A DNA stretch of 64,000 bases. It comes from Chryseobacterium sp. G0162 (GTDB lineage: Bacteria; Bacteroidota; Bacteroidia; Flavobacteriales; Weeksellaceae). Positions 53,161-62,316 of the stretch are shown piece after piece. The notes under the pieces were generated by a model, which saw only the letters and a program-made list of their open reading frames with translations, was not told the DNA's origin and made no database searches. The stretch is taken from contig NZ_CP033922.1 of assembly GCF_003815715.1 (NCBI RefSeq), positions 2,200,001 to 2,264,000 of the forward strand. Direction: 5' to 3'. A program made the position numbers and the translations under genes. Position 1 is the stretch's first letter. Each line of letters starts with the position of its first letter.

Positions 53161-53985
53161 ATGAAGAAATTAATTATTTCGTCACTTGTTTTGGCAGTAA
53201 TGGCCAGCTGCAGTTCATCAAATGATGACAGTACAGATAACAACAATAATAATCAATCTACTCCTTATCTTCTAAAGAAATCAACCGAGATTACTCAGGA
53301 CGGCGATTCTTTTACTATAGAGTATAAATACAACGGAACAAGAATAGTTGAAGCTTTTGATGTTGCAGACAATGAAAAGACATTATATACGTATGACGGC
53401 GATTATATCATAAAATCTGAAGTATATTCCAAGACTGGTGCACTACAAATTATGAGAGAGTTTTCTTATGCCAACGGAAAACTGATTTCTGAAAAAGTAA
53501 CGGATAAACACCAGCCCGGAACACTGGTTTACACCGAAACCCTTCAATATCTGAGTGACAGCCATGTAAAACATAAAGCTCTTCAAACCTATCTCTATAA
53601 TCCAACGACCGGAACTTACTCAGATATTAAGTACCAGGACAAAGATATTTATCTGGATGCTAATGGAAACCTGCTTTCAATCACTTATTCGAACAACGGA
53701 ACAACCTACAGTACTACATTTTCTTATGACGGCAATAACCATCCTATGAAAAACGTAAAAGGGTATATAAAAATGGATCTATTCTCTCTCTCAGATGGGG
53801 AATTAGGCTACAATAACCTGGTAAAAGCAGATGGAAATTATGCAGGGGCATCGAATGGAACGACCAAGACCAGCGCTGTTCATACTCTTAATACCGCTAA
53901 TTACCCTACTAAATCGGTAATGACCTATACAAGCTCTGCTTTTGGAACCAATAAACACACTTACCTTTACGAGTATAACAAGTAA
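53161..53985 (+). CDS. Lipoprotein of unknown function with YD-like strand pattern
   Basis: A 274-aa lipoprotein (VMASCSSS, lipidated Cys at 16) with an Asn/Asp-rich linker (DDSTDNNNNNQS). The body is a series of short beta strands with recurrent YxYDGD / FSYANGK / FSYDGNN motifs at 15-30 residue spacing, as in the loosely YD-repeat-like lipoproteins common in flavobacteria. TACTTTTG at 53126-53133 may be its -7 element. Function unknown; likely outer membrane. Terminator follows. Confidence 0.75.
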   Translation: MKKLIISSLVLAVMASCSSSNDDSTDNNNNNQSTPYLLKKSTEITQDGDSFTIEYKYNGTRIVEAFDVADNEKTLYTYDGDYIIKSEVYSKTGALQIMREFSYANGKLISEKVTDKHQPGTLVYTETLQYLSDSHVKHKALQTYLYNPTTGTYSDIKYQDKDIYLDANGNLLSITYSNNGTTYSTTFSYDGNNHPMKNVKGYIKMDLFSLSDGELGYNNLVKADGNYAGASNGTTKTSAVHTLNTANYPTKSVMTYTSSAFGTNKHTYLYEYNK

Positions 53986-54008
53986 TTGTTTACTTTATTA
54001 AGATACTG

Positions 54009-54040
54009 AGCTCTGATTTTTCAGGGCTTTTTATTTTCTT
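54009..54040 (+). terminator. Intrinsic terminator after the YD-like lipoprotein gene
   Basis: AGCTCTGA pairs with TCAGGGCT (one G-U pair) around a short T loop, followed by TTTATTTTCTTT. Confidence 0.8.
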
Positions 54041-54085
54041 TAACAAAGAGTACTATAATTTATTATTTTAGTTCAAAATTCAACC

Positions 54086-55615
54086 ATGAAAAAAATTACT
54101 TTATTGATGTTTGGACTTATCCAAACATTTGCATTTTCCCAAACTCAGGATTTAACAACATTAGCCGCAGGAGATCATGTAGGAATGAATGCTCTATTTG
54201 ATGATAAAGACAATCTTTATGGCTATGTTTCCCTCTATTCTTATGGGAAATCCGGAGAAAAGGCAAAGAAGTTTGAATATGTTATTTTAGACAAAAATCT
54301 TAACCCCGTTGCGAACAGGGAATTCGAAGGAGATATTACAGCAGCTTCTTACAGAGGATATGTGGACTTCAAAGGACAGATTATTCTCAAACCTTCTATG
54401 ATGGATTATTCCCTGGTAAAGAGCAGAGAAATATTCACTCCTGTTTCTATGGTCATAGATCCCAAGACAAATACAATTACCAGAAAAATATATTATGATT
54501 ATCTGGAAGATGGCACTTTCAAAGAGATCAATGAACCCAAAAGCTGGAAAGAACAGCGTAAAGAAAACCGTGACGAGAAAAAGGAAAAAGGCTATAATTA
54601 TGTTTCGGCAGTCGGAGAATTAAAAGAAGGAGGTTATTTTGCTATAGAATATAAGGATTATGGAAAGTATCAAAACAGCAATAACCTGATCCGTTTTGAC
54701 ACTAACAAAAAGGAGGTCTGGAGGTATAAGTACAATACCGAAGGTAGCAAAAAGATTTTCACCACATTATCGGTTCTTGAAAGAGATGAAAACTATATGT
54801 ATTGTGTGATGAAAAAGGTAAATGAAAAAGACAAAACATTCAGTCTTCTGGTCATTGACATGAAAACGGGAAAAGAAGCATCAAATAAACCTATTACAGG
54901 GCTTTCTGATGATGCTATAGATAATATTGACTCTTTCTATTCTGATTACAGAAAGCTTGATAATGATAAAACGTTTGATGACAAAGTGGTCCTCTTGGGA
55001 AGAAATTACAATAATTCTGATTTTGTAGGGTTTGCAAGAATGATGGTGGATAAGTCAAATTTTACGACAGATACCAAGGTCATTAATTTTGATCCGAATA
55101 TTGCTGCTTTTCTTCCCAAAGTTGATAAAAATGGTTTTGTAGAAAATGGCTATATGCTGCAAACCAAAGACATGTATTTTATGAATGACGGAAGTGTTGG
55201 GATTTTATCCGAAAAATATAAGCCTGCAGGCCAATATACTGCTCCTAAAACAACCGATCTTGTTTACATTTACACAGATAAAGACTTCAAAGTAAAAAAT
55301 GTTCAGGTTTTTGAAAAGGAAAAATCAAAGTGGGTAAACAGTGACTACCTGTTTTCGCAATATCTTAACGGAGGTAAAGATGTGGTATTCTTCTATCGTG
55401 ACTATCAGAAGGATGAAGTTACAAAGCAAAAAAGATGGAATCTCTTTATCAATACTATTATTGACGGAAAATTTAAACAGGAGATCATTCCTATTTCGGA
55501 AAAAGACAATTACACCGTTATCCCATATGTAGGAAAAGAAGGCTATATCTTACTTCGTGAGTATAATGAGAAAGAAAAATTCAACAAAATCCGTTTCGAA
55601 AAACTAAACTATTAA
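54086..55615 (+). CDS. Large exported protein of unknown function
   Basis: A 509-aa protein with signal peptide (MKKITLLMFGLIQTFAFSQ). No family recognised with confidence. The mature part alternates beta-strand-like segments with many Lys/Asp and could be a propeller (repeated LYGYVSLYSY, YVILDKNLNPV, FSLLVIDMKTGKEA, LVYIYTDKDFKV patterns at about 45-60 residue intervals). It has no sorting domain at the C-terminus, so periplasmic or outer-membrane associated. It stands alone between two terminators. Confidence 0.75.
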   Translation: MKKITLLMFGLIQTFAFSQTQDLTTLAAGDHVGMNALFDDKDNLYGYVSLYSYGKSGEKAKKFEYVILDKNLNPVANREFEGDITAASYRGYVDFKGQIILKPSMMDYSLVKSREIFTPVSMVIDPKTNTITRKIYYDYLEDGTFKEINEPKSWKEQRKENRDEKKEKGYNYVSAVGELKEGGYFAIEYKDYGKYQNSNNLIRFDTNKKEVWRYKYNTEGSKKIFTTLSVLERDENYMYCVMKKVNEKDKTFSLLVIDMKTGKEASNKPITGLSDDAIDNIDSFYSDYRKLDNDKTFDDKVVLLGRNYNNSDFVGFARMMVDKSNFTTDTKVINFDPNIAAFLPKVDKNGFVENGYMLQTKDMYFMNDGSVGILSEKYKPAGQYTAPKTTDLVYIYTDKDFKVKNVQVFEKEKSKWVNSDYLFSQYLNGGKDVVFFYRDYQKDEVTKQKRWNLFINTIIDGKFKQEIIPISEKDNYTVIPYVGKEGYILLREYNEKEKFNKIRFEKLNY

Positions 55616-55656
55616 TTAAAAATTGTTCTTTCAACATTATTGTTCACATCTGTATT

Positions 55657-55704
55657 CTATGTGCCTATATGGTAAAGATTTTTTTAACCCATATAGGCAC
55701 GTAG
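55657..55704. repeat. REP-like inverted repeat (CTATGTGCCTATATGG type)
   Basis: CTATGTGCCTATATGG (55657-55672) is inverted as CCATATAGGCACGTAG (55689-55704), 15 of 16 matching, around a 16-base AT loop. It is placed after the end of a gene, as the other REP-like sites are. I recall similar repeats in Chryseobacterium. Confidence 0.6.
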
Positions 55705-55739
55705 GCTTTAAGTAAATAAAATTATTTGTGTATACTTGG

Positions 55740-55785
55740 CTAAAACGAAAAACTATCTCACATTTGAGATAGTTTTTCGTTTTAG
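55740..55785. terminator. Strong bidirectional terminator, 21-bp stem
   Basis: A perfect 21-bp stem (55740-55760 with 55765-55785) has a CATT loop, with A-rich and T-rich ends inside the stem. It lies between the convergent genes ending at 55615 and 55825. Confidence 0.9.
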
Positions 55786-55824
55786 AAATCTAAAGTATTG
55801 TGATGCTCACACCGACTTATGATA

Positions 55825-57162
55825 CTATTTCGGTATTGCAGCAATTCCAGCGACCTGATAATAATCTGAAATATTTTTGATCTCATCCAGACTTAGATTC
55901 CACATAAAATTCAGGAACTGCTGATAACTTTCACTTTGATTTTTAGGTTCTATCCGGTCCAGATAACGATTTAGATTATAATTCTTTCTGGCTTCATAAA
56001 TTTTAGCAAAACATTTACCTAACCATTCTTTATAGTATCTTTCCTCTTCTCCATCCTGAATAAACTGCATCGCTGCATAAATCCCAACTCCATAATCCTC
56101 AGAATGGAAATAGTTCGGAAGAATCTCCATCCTTGCCGTTTTTTTCAAAGCGAGATAAGCTTCGGAAGGTTTTTCCTGTTCTATGGTATTCAGCTCAGGA
56201 AAAATCTTTTTAAGTTTTTCTATCCTTCTAACCATTTCGGGATGTGATGCTACAGAATCTTTGTTGAGCTTTTCTTTATAAAAATTATAATTGTAAAGAG
56301 AAAAATCCTCTTTCTTCATCCATTTCTCCTTAAACGCCTGCTTGGGAAGATCAAAAAGTTTTTTATAGGTTTCTATTTTAAGTTCTCTAGGAGAAATTGA
56401 ATCAAACGTCTGAAGCACTTTCAAACCGTTGACAAATTCACTGTTCTTAAATTCACTGTTTCTAAAAATAACATACCCCAAAGAGTCGGCCTGCATTTCC
56501 TGCTTTCTTTTTTCGATGCTTTTTTTGTAAACTCTATTTTTAAAAATATCAAATGCTTTTTGATTTCGCCCCAGGCTTCGTATATCGGTAGTTTCCTTAA
56601 TATTCTGCACTGTGCTTTTATCCAACTCATTTTGTTCTACAAGATTTAGAACCATTTTTAGGGTATGCTTCTCCATTTTATGCCCTAATTCATGGGAAAT
56701 TACCCCCGCAATCTGCGCTTCATTATCCATCCAGTTATACAGTCCCATGTTAATGACAAAAGTTCCGTCTGCAAGACAGTAAGCATTAGGAGTATTATCT
56801 CTTGCGATCAGAATTTTAAGATCCTTGGGAACTTTGGGATTATTTTTTCTAAGGCGTTCTACTAAAGATTTAATAACAACATCAAACTCAGATTTAAAAA
56901 CAAAGTCTTTATTTTTCACCTGATTTTCAAAATTAGTCCCGAATTCTTTATACATCTTGGAAATTGCAGTCCCTCCTCGTCCAGAATACTGTGACTTCAG
57001 CCTTTTTATTAGGTTTTCATTATTAACTGTGAAATTTCTTAAAAATTCTTTCCGCTGAAGGTAATCTGCGGTATCAATTGTTTTATAAGTTTGGGAAATT
57101 CCTGCCACAGATAGCAGGAAGCACATTAATACAATAAGTTTTCTGGTCATATTTTTCATCAA
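55825..57162 (-). CDS. M48 family metalloprotease, exported
   Basis: A 445-aa protein with signal peptide (LLSVAGISQ). The peptidase M48 domain (about 100-290) has HELGH at 157-161 (VISHELGHKMEKH), preceded by FVINMGLYNWMDNEAQIAGV, which is the typical lead-in, and the third ligand region QEMQADSLGYVIF. The C-terminal part (290-445) is unassigned and helical. It resembles BepA-type periplasmic proteases by fold but without a TPR domain that I can see. Divergent from the serine hydrolase gene. Confidence 0.9.
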   Translation of the reverse strand: MMKNMTRKLIVLMCFLLSVAGISQTYKTIDTADYLQRKEFLRNFTVNNENLIKRLKSQYSGRGGTAISKMYKEFGTNFENQVKNKDFVFKSEFDVVIKSLVERLRKNNPKVPKDLKILIARDNTPNAYCLADGTFVINMGLYNWMDNEAQIAGVISHELGHKMEKHTLKMVLNLVEQNELDKSTVQNIKETTDIRSLGRNQKAFDIFKNRVYKKSIEKRKQEMQADSLGYVIFRNSEFKNSEFVNGLKVLQTFDSISPRELKIETYKKLFDLPKQAFKEKWMKKEDFSLYNYNFYKEKLNKDSVASHPEMVRRIEKLKKIFPELNTIEQEKPSEAYLALKKTARMEILPNYFHSEDYGVGIYAAMQFIQDGEEERYYKEWLGKCFAKIYEARKNYNLNRYLDRIEPKNQSESYQQFLNFMWNLSLDEIKNISDYYQVAGIAAIPK

Positions 57163-57247
57163 TGAAACAAAAATAATGTATTTGATAATTCATTTTCATT
57201 TTTTCATCCAAATTATTTTAAATTTGTTAAAGACCAATTGACGAAAA

Positions 57248-58381
57248 ATGAGAATACTAAAATACATGATAGGTGGTGCTGTAGCAGGTGCAGCAGCAGC
57301 TTACTTTTTGGGATATGATTATTTATTTAGTGGCATTTCCAAAACTTACCTTAAAGGAAGATCAAGCGCCTATATTGATGATGGAAATCTGTTTCCCAGT
57401 CATCCTATTCCTACAGGATCTCCTAAACGATGGGAAGAGCATTCCGAATACAACAAAAAAGAATTACCGAAAACCTTAGTTGATAATTTAAAACATTCTA
57501 AAACGGCAGCTTTTGTAGTGATAAAAGATGGGAAGATTCTTCATGAACAATACTGGGATGGCTACAATCAGCTCTCTCAGACCAATTCTTTTTCTATGGC
57601 AAAGGCTGTTACCGTTATGCTTTTAGGAAAAGTTTTAGAAGAAGGGATAATTAATAATATTAATGAAAACCTATCCAATTTTTATCCTGAATTTAAAGAG
57701 AAAACTTTCGGAGACCAGGTTACCATTAAGAATCTGGCTCAAATGGAATCTGGTCTTGACTGGGATGAAAACTATAATAACCCTTTTCTTCCTAATGCCA
57801 AAGCGTATTATGGAAAGAGTCTTGTAAAGGCCGTATTTTCACGAAAATTCAAAGAACAGCCGGGAACAAGATTTGAATATCAAAGCGGAACTACTCAACT
57901 GCTCGGTTTTGCGTTAAAAAAAGCACTGAAACAACCACTGGCCAACTATCTCTCTGAAAAATTCTGGATTCCAATGGGAATGGAACAGGATGCAAAATGG
58001 AGTACAGATAATTATGGAATGGAAAAAACCTATTGCTGTATCCACTCCAATGCAAGAGACTTTGCCAAACTGGGACTTTTATTTCTGAATGATGGTAAAG
58101 TTGGAGATCAGCAGGTTCTTAATACAGATTTTATTGAGCAGATGAGAACCCCAACAGAAAAGTCTGAAAACATTTACGGAATGGGTCTTTGGATCAATCA
58201 CGACAACCCCATTAAACATTATTATTTTCTAGGGCTTCAGGGACAATATATCATTATGGTTCCTGAGTATAATATGGTTATTGTAAAAACGGGAAGCTAT
58301 GCTAACAATCCTAAAAATGACAGGGGAAGACCAGATCAGGTGAAATTCCTGGTGAATGAAATTGTACAATTATTTCAATAA
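57248..58381 (+). CDS. Serine hydrolase, beta-lactamase/class C-like
   Basis: A 377-aa protein with an N-terminal hydrophobic segment (YMIGGAVAGAAAAYFLG) that may be an anchor. The catalytic SxxK is S116-MA-K119 in NSFSMAKAVTV; the YxN/S motif is Y211-Q-S213 in FEYQSGTTQLLG; the HxG-type third motif is less clear (KTGSYANN). It belongs to the beta-lactamase-like/EstB/AmpH group of serine hydrolases, often of unknown substrate. It is not a clear antibiotic-resistance enzyme. The stop is followed at 4 bases by the next gene. Confidence 0.9.
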   Translation: MRILKYMIGGAVAGAAAAYFLGYDYLFSGISKTYLKGRSSAYIDDGNLFPSHPIPTGSPKRWEEHSEYNKKELPKTLVDNLKHSKTAAFVVIKDGKILHEQYWDGYNQLSQTNSFSMAKAVTVMLLGKVLEEGIINNINENLSNFYPEFKEKTFGDQVTIKNLAQMESGLDWDENYNNPFLPNAKAYYGKSLVKAVFSRKFKEQPGTRFEYQSGTTQLLGFALKKALKQPLANYLSEKFWIPMGMEQDAKWSTDNYGMEKTYCCIHSNARDFAKLGLLFLNDGKVGDQQVLNTDFIEQMRTPTEKSENIYGMGLWINHDNPIKHYYFLGLQGQYIIMVPEYNMVIVKTGSYANNPKNDRGRPDQVKFLVNEIVQLFQ

Positions 58382-58385
58382 AGCT

Positions 58386-58997
58386 ATGGAAAAATACAGC
58401 TCAAAAATAGATGCCTATATTGAAAAGTCTCACGATTTTGCGAAACCGATTCTCATTTATATCCGCGAAATCGTTCATGAATACTGCCCCGATGCTGAGG
58501 AAACTATGAAGTGGAGTTTTCCGCATTTTATCTACAAAGGAAAAAACCTTTGTGCGATGGCTTCATTCAAACAACACTGTACCTTCGGGTTCTGGCTGGA
58601 AAAAGAAATGAAAACCATGCAGGAAATCACTCAGGATATTGAAAAGAATTCTATGTTTAGCTTAGGTAAAATCACAAAGATTGAAGACCTTCCTTCAAAA
58701 CCTCAGCTGAAAAAAGCGATCAAAGAAGCCATAGAACTTACGGATATGGGGGTTACCATGAAAAAAGCTGCTCCTAGCAAAACAGAAATGGAAATTCCTG
58801 ATTATTTTCAATCTGCACTTAAAGCTCAGCCAAAAGCATTGGACGTATTTAAAAAAGCTTCCCCATCATTCAGAAAAGAATACATTACATGGATTGCAGA
58901 AGCAAAAACAGAAACTACCCGGAATAAAAGAATAGAACAGTCATTGGAATGGATTTTGGAAGGAAAAGGGAGAAACTGGAAATACGAAAAAAAATAA
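58386..58997 (+). CDS. YdeI/OmpD-associated (DUF1801-containing) protein
   Basis: A 203-aa cytoplasmic protein. The N-terminal DUF1801 domain reads KPILIYIREIVHEYCPDAEE and TMKWSFPHFIYKGKNLCAMA; the C-terminal part has ALKAQPKALDVFKKASPSFR and KEYITWIAEAKTETTRNKR, the bacteriocin-protection (YdeI/OmpD-associated) motif. Role unclear. It starts 4 bases after the serine hydrolase stop, so translation is coupled. The ATG at 58386 gives family start; the upstream frame overlaps the previous gene. Confidence 0.9.
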   Translation: MEKYSSKIDAYIEKSHDFAKPILIYIREIVHEYCPDAEETMKWSFPHFIYKGKNLCAMASFKQHCTFGFWLEKEMKTMQEITQDIEKNSMFSLGKITKIEDLPSKPQLKKAIKEAIELTDMGVTMKKAAPSKTEMEIPDYFQSALKAQPKALDVFKKASPSFRKEYITWIAEAKTETTRNKRIEQSLEWILEGKGRNWKYEKK

Positions 58998-59010
58998 AAC
59001 ACAAAACACA

Positions 59011-60570
59011 ATGAAGAAAAAAATCACTTTCTTTTTCTTTTTCATTATTTCAATTTTTACATTCTCACAGACATTTGATTTTGATGAACAATATAAATAT
59101 GCACGGGTTCTTTCTTCTAAAAATCCGGACAGCTCAGAAATTGTTTTGAATCATATTATTGATTCTGCACAGAAAGGAAATTTTCCGGAATATCTTGCTA
59201 AAGCTTATTATTTAAAGTCGTACAATAGTTATCTAAGATCAGACGCCAAAAGCAGTCTTGATTTTGCAGAAAAGGCCTTAAAAATCTCCACGCAAAGCAA
59301 TTATCCAATAGGGAAAGCGCTGGCTTACAGAATGCAGGGAACACAATATGCAAAACTGGGTCTTCTCAACGAATCTTCCAAAAGCCTCGAAAGTGCTTTA
59401 TCTGAGGTAAAAAATAATAATACTGATGAAGGACACGAATTGAAAGGAATGATCTATAATTCTTTTTTGATTCTCCTCAATAAAAATGAGTATAAAAAGA
59501 AAGAATTCTATTCAATAAGCGCAATCCGAGAATTTCAAAAGATCAAAAACGCCTCTAGAAGAAATGAACTACTGGTCTCTGCTTATACCAATATAGGCTA
59601 CAGTTTATCCGAAGTCAGCAGGTTCACAGAAGCAAAGCCATATTTTGTAAAGGCTCTTTCTTTAGTAGGTGAGAGTAATTATTATCTTAAATCTAATATT
59701 CTCAATGACATTGGATTCTCATTTTTTAAACAAAACAAGCCTGACAGTGCTGTTTTATATTACCAAAAAGCATTAGCCATCGTTAATCGGTATGGCTTTA
59801 ATGAAAAAAAAATAGAGGTTACAAAAAATCTTGAAGAAGCCTATTCTCAGTTGAATGATGTTCCCAATGTTCAGAAATACAATCTTGAAAATCTTAAATT
59901 AAAAGACAGTATTGCCTACAATAAAGCCATGGCAGTCAATAAAACCCTTTCAAAAAAAGAAGAGAATTTTGATCAGCAGCTTACAAAAAGTAAAAAGGTT
60001 TCAACAACCTTAGTTGCCGCCTGCCTTATTTTAACTGCAGTCCTGGGTATTGTTGTGTTTCACATCATGAGACTCAGAAAAAAGCATAAAGAAATGGTCT
60101 CTAAAATATACCAGGAAGGGATTTCTCCGGTTAGTTATGAAGAAGATCCTATAGAAAAAGGAGAAGATCCTCTACTCCAAGCTATCAACCATCCTTCAGA
60201 AATAAAAATTTCCCCTGAAGTAGAGGAAAATATTTTAACAGGCTTACAGACCTTTGAGGAAAATCTGCATTTTAATGACAAGAATATCTCGCGTTACAAC
60301 CTTGCCCACACTTTGAATATTAATACAAAATATCTTTCAGCGGTCATTAAAAAGCACAAAAATTTCAACTTCAATCAGTACATCAATCATCTTCGGATCA
60401 ACTATATTGTTAATCAATTAAAAAATGAACCACAATACCGGAAATACAAAATCAATCATCTTGCTGAGATTACAGGATATTCTTCACATAGTGCCTTCTC
60501 CCTTGAATTCAAAAAGGTGATAGGACTTCATCCCTCCGCTTTTATCAAAACTCTGGATGAGATCTCCTGA
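59011..60570 (+). CDS. Membrane TPR protein with AraC-type DNA-binding domain
   Basis: A 519-aa one-component regulator: N-terminal signal/anchor (FFFFFIISIFTFSQ), a periplasmic TPR array (about 30-310; repeats such as GKALAYRMQGTQYAKLGLLN and ALAIVNRYGFNEKK), a membrane helix (about 333-352, LVAACLILTAVLGIVVF), then a C-terminal AraC HTH (about 410-515; LAHTLNINTKYLSAVIKKH, LAEITGYSSHSAFSLEFKKV). This layout is common in Bacteroidota and lets a periplasmic signal reach DNA directly. It starts 13 bases after the YdeI-like gene and ends immediately beside (1 base from) the convergent C1q-like gene cluster, a candidate target. Confidence 0.9.
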   Translation: MKKKITFFFFFIISIFTFSQTFDFDEQYKYARVLSSKNPDSSEIVLNHIIDSAQKGNFPEYLAKAYYLKSYNSYLRSDAKSSLDFAEKALKISTQSNYPIGKALAYRMQGTQYAKLGLLNESSKSLESALSEVKNNNTDEGHELKGMIYNSFLILLNKNEYKKKEFYSISAIREFQKIKNASRRNELLVSAYTNIGYSLSEVSRFTEAKPYFVKALSLVGESNYYLKSNILNDIGFSFFKQNKPDSAVLYYQKALAIVNRYGFNEKKIEVTKNLEEAYSQLNDVPNVQKYNLENLKLKDSIAYNKAMAVNKTLSKKEENFDQQLTKSKKVSTTLVAACLILTAVLGIVVFHIMRLRKKHKEMVSKIYQEGISPVSYEEDPIEKGEDPLLQAINHPSEIKISPEVEENILTGLQTFEENLHFNDKNISRYNLAHTLNINTKYLSAVIKKHKNFNFNQYINHLRINYIVNQLKNEPQYRKYKINHLAEITGYSSHSAFSLEFKKVIGLHPSAFIKTLDEIS

Positions 60571-61485
60571 TTATTGTTCTGCTATTGTAAGATTGTTATA
60601 TCCTCCCGTGTTGTTCAAAGAGAAATTCGCCAGGTTTGAATTATTTAAATTAAACCAGATATAAGGCATCAGCCGCTGTCCCGAAGTCATATAGAATGAT
60701 GCTGTACAATTACTTCCGGCATCAATATTTCCTATACTATTGGAAGACATTGTATTCACACATTTTATGGTATTTACAATATTTGCAGGCAATAGCCCTG
60801 CTGTATTGTCATACAGCTGCCAGATAGCTTCTATTTGAATCGGGTTTAACGGGTCTGTTGTATAATTGATGGCCAGAGGAGCCAGATCTGTTGTAAAAGT
60901 AGCCACATACACCCCATTTCGCGGAGCGGTAAAAACTCCTGTGGATGCGTTAAAGTTAGTTCCTGAATTACTTTCAAAAATCTTTGCCCAGTCTACGAGA
61001 TAATTGCTCGACCGGTTTTGAAGACCCGCAGTTACTGTCGCAGCAGAAGGAACTGCAAGCTTTACATTATTGTTAGTTTTGGCAGCAATCACAATGACTT
61101 TATTACTTGCCGGCTGTGCCGTCAGTAAAGGCAGCCATTCATTTCCATTAGAATATTCCACGCCGTTATTGTAACGAAGTGCCCCTTCATCTGCCGCAGC
61201 TGCTGTCAGTGAAGAAGTACCAAATCCAATCGCTCCGTTTCCTGAATTTCTCGCATCAACTTTTACCGTTGGAGTAAGCATTCCTACTCCTACCCTGCCG
61301 GCAGCTGTAATTATTATATCATTACTTTGCTGAGATGGAGTAAACGATGATCCTGTAGACGGATTATCCTTCTGCCCGTCAATGTGTAAAATACCCTGTG
61401 GGTTTGGGGTATTGATTCCAACCTGCGAGAATACACAATGGAAACTTAAAAACATAAGTATAAATAAACAATTCTTTTTCATCAT
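60571..61485 (-). CDS. Exported C1q-like protein, paralogue 1
   Basis: A 304-aa protein with signal peptide (MFLSFHCVFSQ). After a conserved VGINTPNPQGILHIDGQK opening come two beta-rich repeats and a C-terminal jelly-roll resembling C1q/TNF-like domains: FNASTGVFTAPRNGVYVATF matches the C1q pattern (FxxxxGxFxAPxxGxYxFxx). The protein ends with LTIAEQ, as does the third paralogue. One of three tandem homologues on the minus strand. Function unknown; presumably secreted or surface-exposed. Note its stop touches the convergent TPR-AraC gene. Confidence 0.8.
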   Translation of the reverse strand: MMKKNCLFILMFLSFHCVFSQVGINTPNPQGILHIDGQKDNPSTGSSFTPSQQSNDIIITAAGRVGVGMLTPTVKVDARNSGNGAIGFGTSSLTAAAADEGALRYNNGVEYSNGNEWLPLLTAQPASNKVIVIAAKTNNNVKLAVPSAATVTAGLQNRSSNYLVDWAKIFESNSGTNFNASTGVFTAPRNGVYVATFTTDLAPLAINYTTDPLNPIQIEAIWQLYDNTAGLLPANIVNTIKCVNTMSSNSIGNIDAGSNCTASFYMTSGQRLMPYIWFNLNNSNLANFSLNNTGGYNNLTIAEQ

Positions 61486-61492
61486 CTTATTT

Positions 61493-62305
61493 TTATAATC
61501 CGAAAATACTTAAAGAGGTAAGGGTTGCATCTGTATCTAAAGTCTTTGAACTTCCCAGCTTCTGGTTCAGGCTCACGGTAATATTGTCTCCTTGGTTTAA
61601 ATTAAATATTCCTGAACAATTTCCGGCCACACGGTTTTCAATCGTATTATTTCCCGGATAACTCCCTACACATTTGAACACTTTATTCGTTGAGGAAGAA
61701 GCTGAGTTCGTTTGAATGAGCGTTTCATACCGGGAATCATTGCCAATATTTCCTGAAGCCAATGAAATGCTAAAAGAAACGACGTACACTCCTGTTTTTG
61801 AAGCTGTGAAAATTCCCGTAGATGCATTAAAACTATCGTTAACATCTGTTCTCTCTGTCCAGCCCGTGATTGCAGATGGTACTCCATCAGTAAAATTCTG
61901 TGCAGAAGAATTTTCGGCATCTACAAAATCATTGGATGTTTTATGGGCCAGAGAGATCCAGGAAGTCCCATTAGAGTAGCTAAGATCCTGCGTCCCTGAG
62001 TTATACCTCAGCGCACCGGCTTTAGCAGCAGCAGCTGTCTGCACAGTTCCTCCGATCCCCATAGCATTTAATCGCTCTCCAGATCTTAGATCCAATCTCG
62101 TTTTGGGAGTTTTCGTTCCCACTCCCATATTTCCGGAAGAGGTGATCACTACATCATCATAATAGCTGGAAAGGGTGGAAGCTGAAGTATTTTTCAGACC
62201 ATCCACATGTAATATCCTCTCAGGAGTAGACATATTAATTCCTACCTGAGCACTCATCCATACACTTCCGCACATGAGCAAGGCTAGTATTAATTGTTTT
62301 TTCAT
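61493..62305 (-). CDS. Exported C1q-like protein, paralogue 2
   Basis: A 270-aa homologue with signal peptide (MKKQLILALLMCGSVWMSAQ), the same opening VGINMSTPERILHVDGLK, and the C1q-like segment FNASTGIFTASKTGVYVVSF. The start at 62305 (ATG) is used; the frame opens six bases earlier with TTG. It lies 7 bases from the first paralogue, so they form an operon. The three copies differ most in the central and C-terminal loops. Confidence 0.8.
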   Translation of the reverse strand: MKKQLILALLMCGSVWMSAQVGINMSTPERILHVDGLKNTSASTLSSYYDDVVITSSGNMGVGTKTPKTRLDLRSGERLNAMGIGGTVQTAAAAKAGALRYNSGTQDLSYSNGTSWISLAHKTSNDFVDAENSSAQNFTDGVPSAITGWTERTDVNDSFNASTGIFTASKTGVYVVSFSISLASGNIGNDSRYETLIQTNSASSSTNKVFKCVGSYPGNNTIENRVAGNCSGIFNLNQGDNITVSLNQKLGSSKTLDTDATLTSLSIFGL

Positions 62306-62316
62306 ATTCAAATGTG

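Noticed and set aside
57248..58381. Possible beta-lactamase conferring antibiotic resistance
   Set aside because: SxxK and YxS motifs are present, but the overall pattern fits general serine hydrolases and no resistance context is seen.
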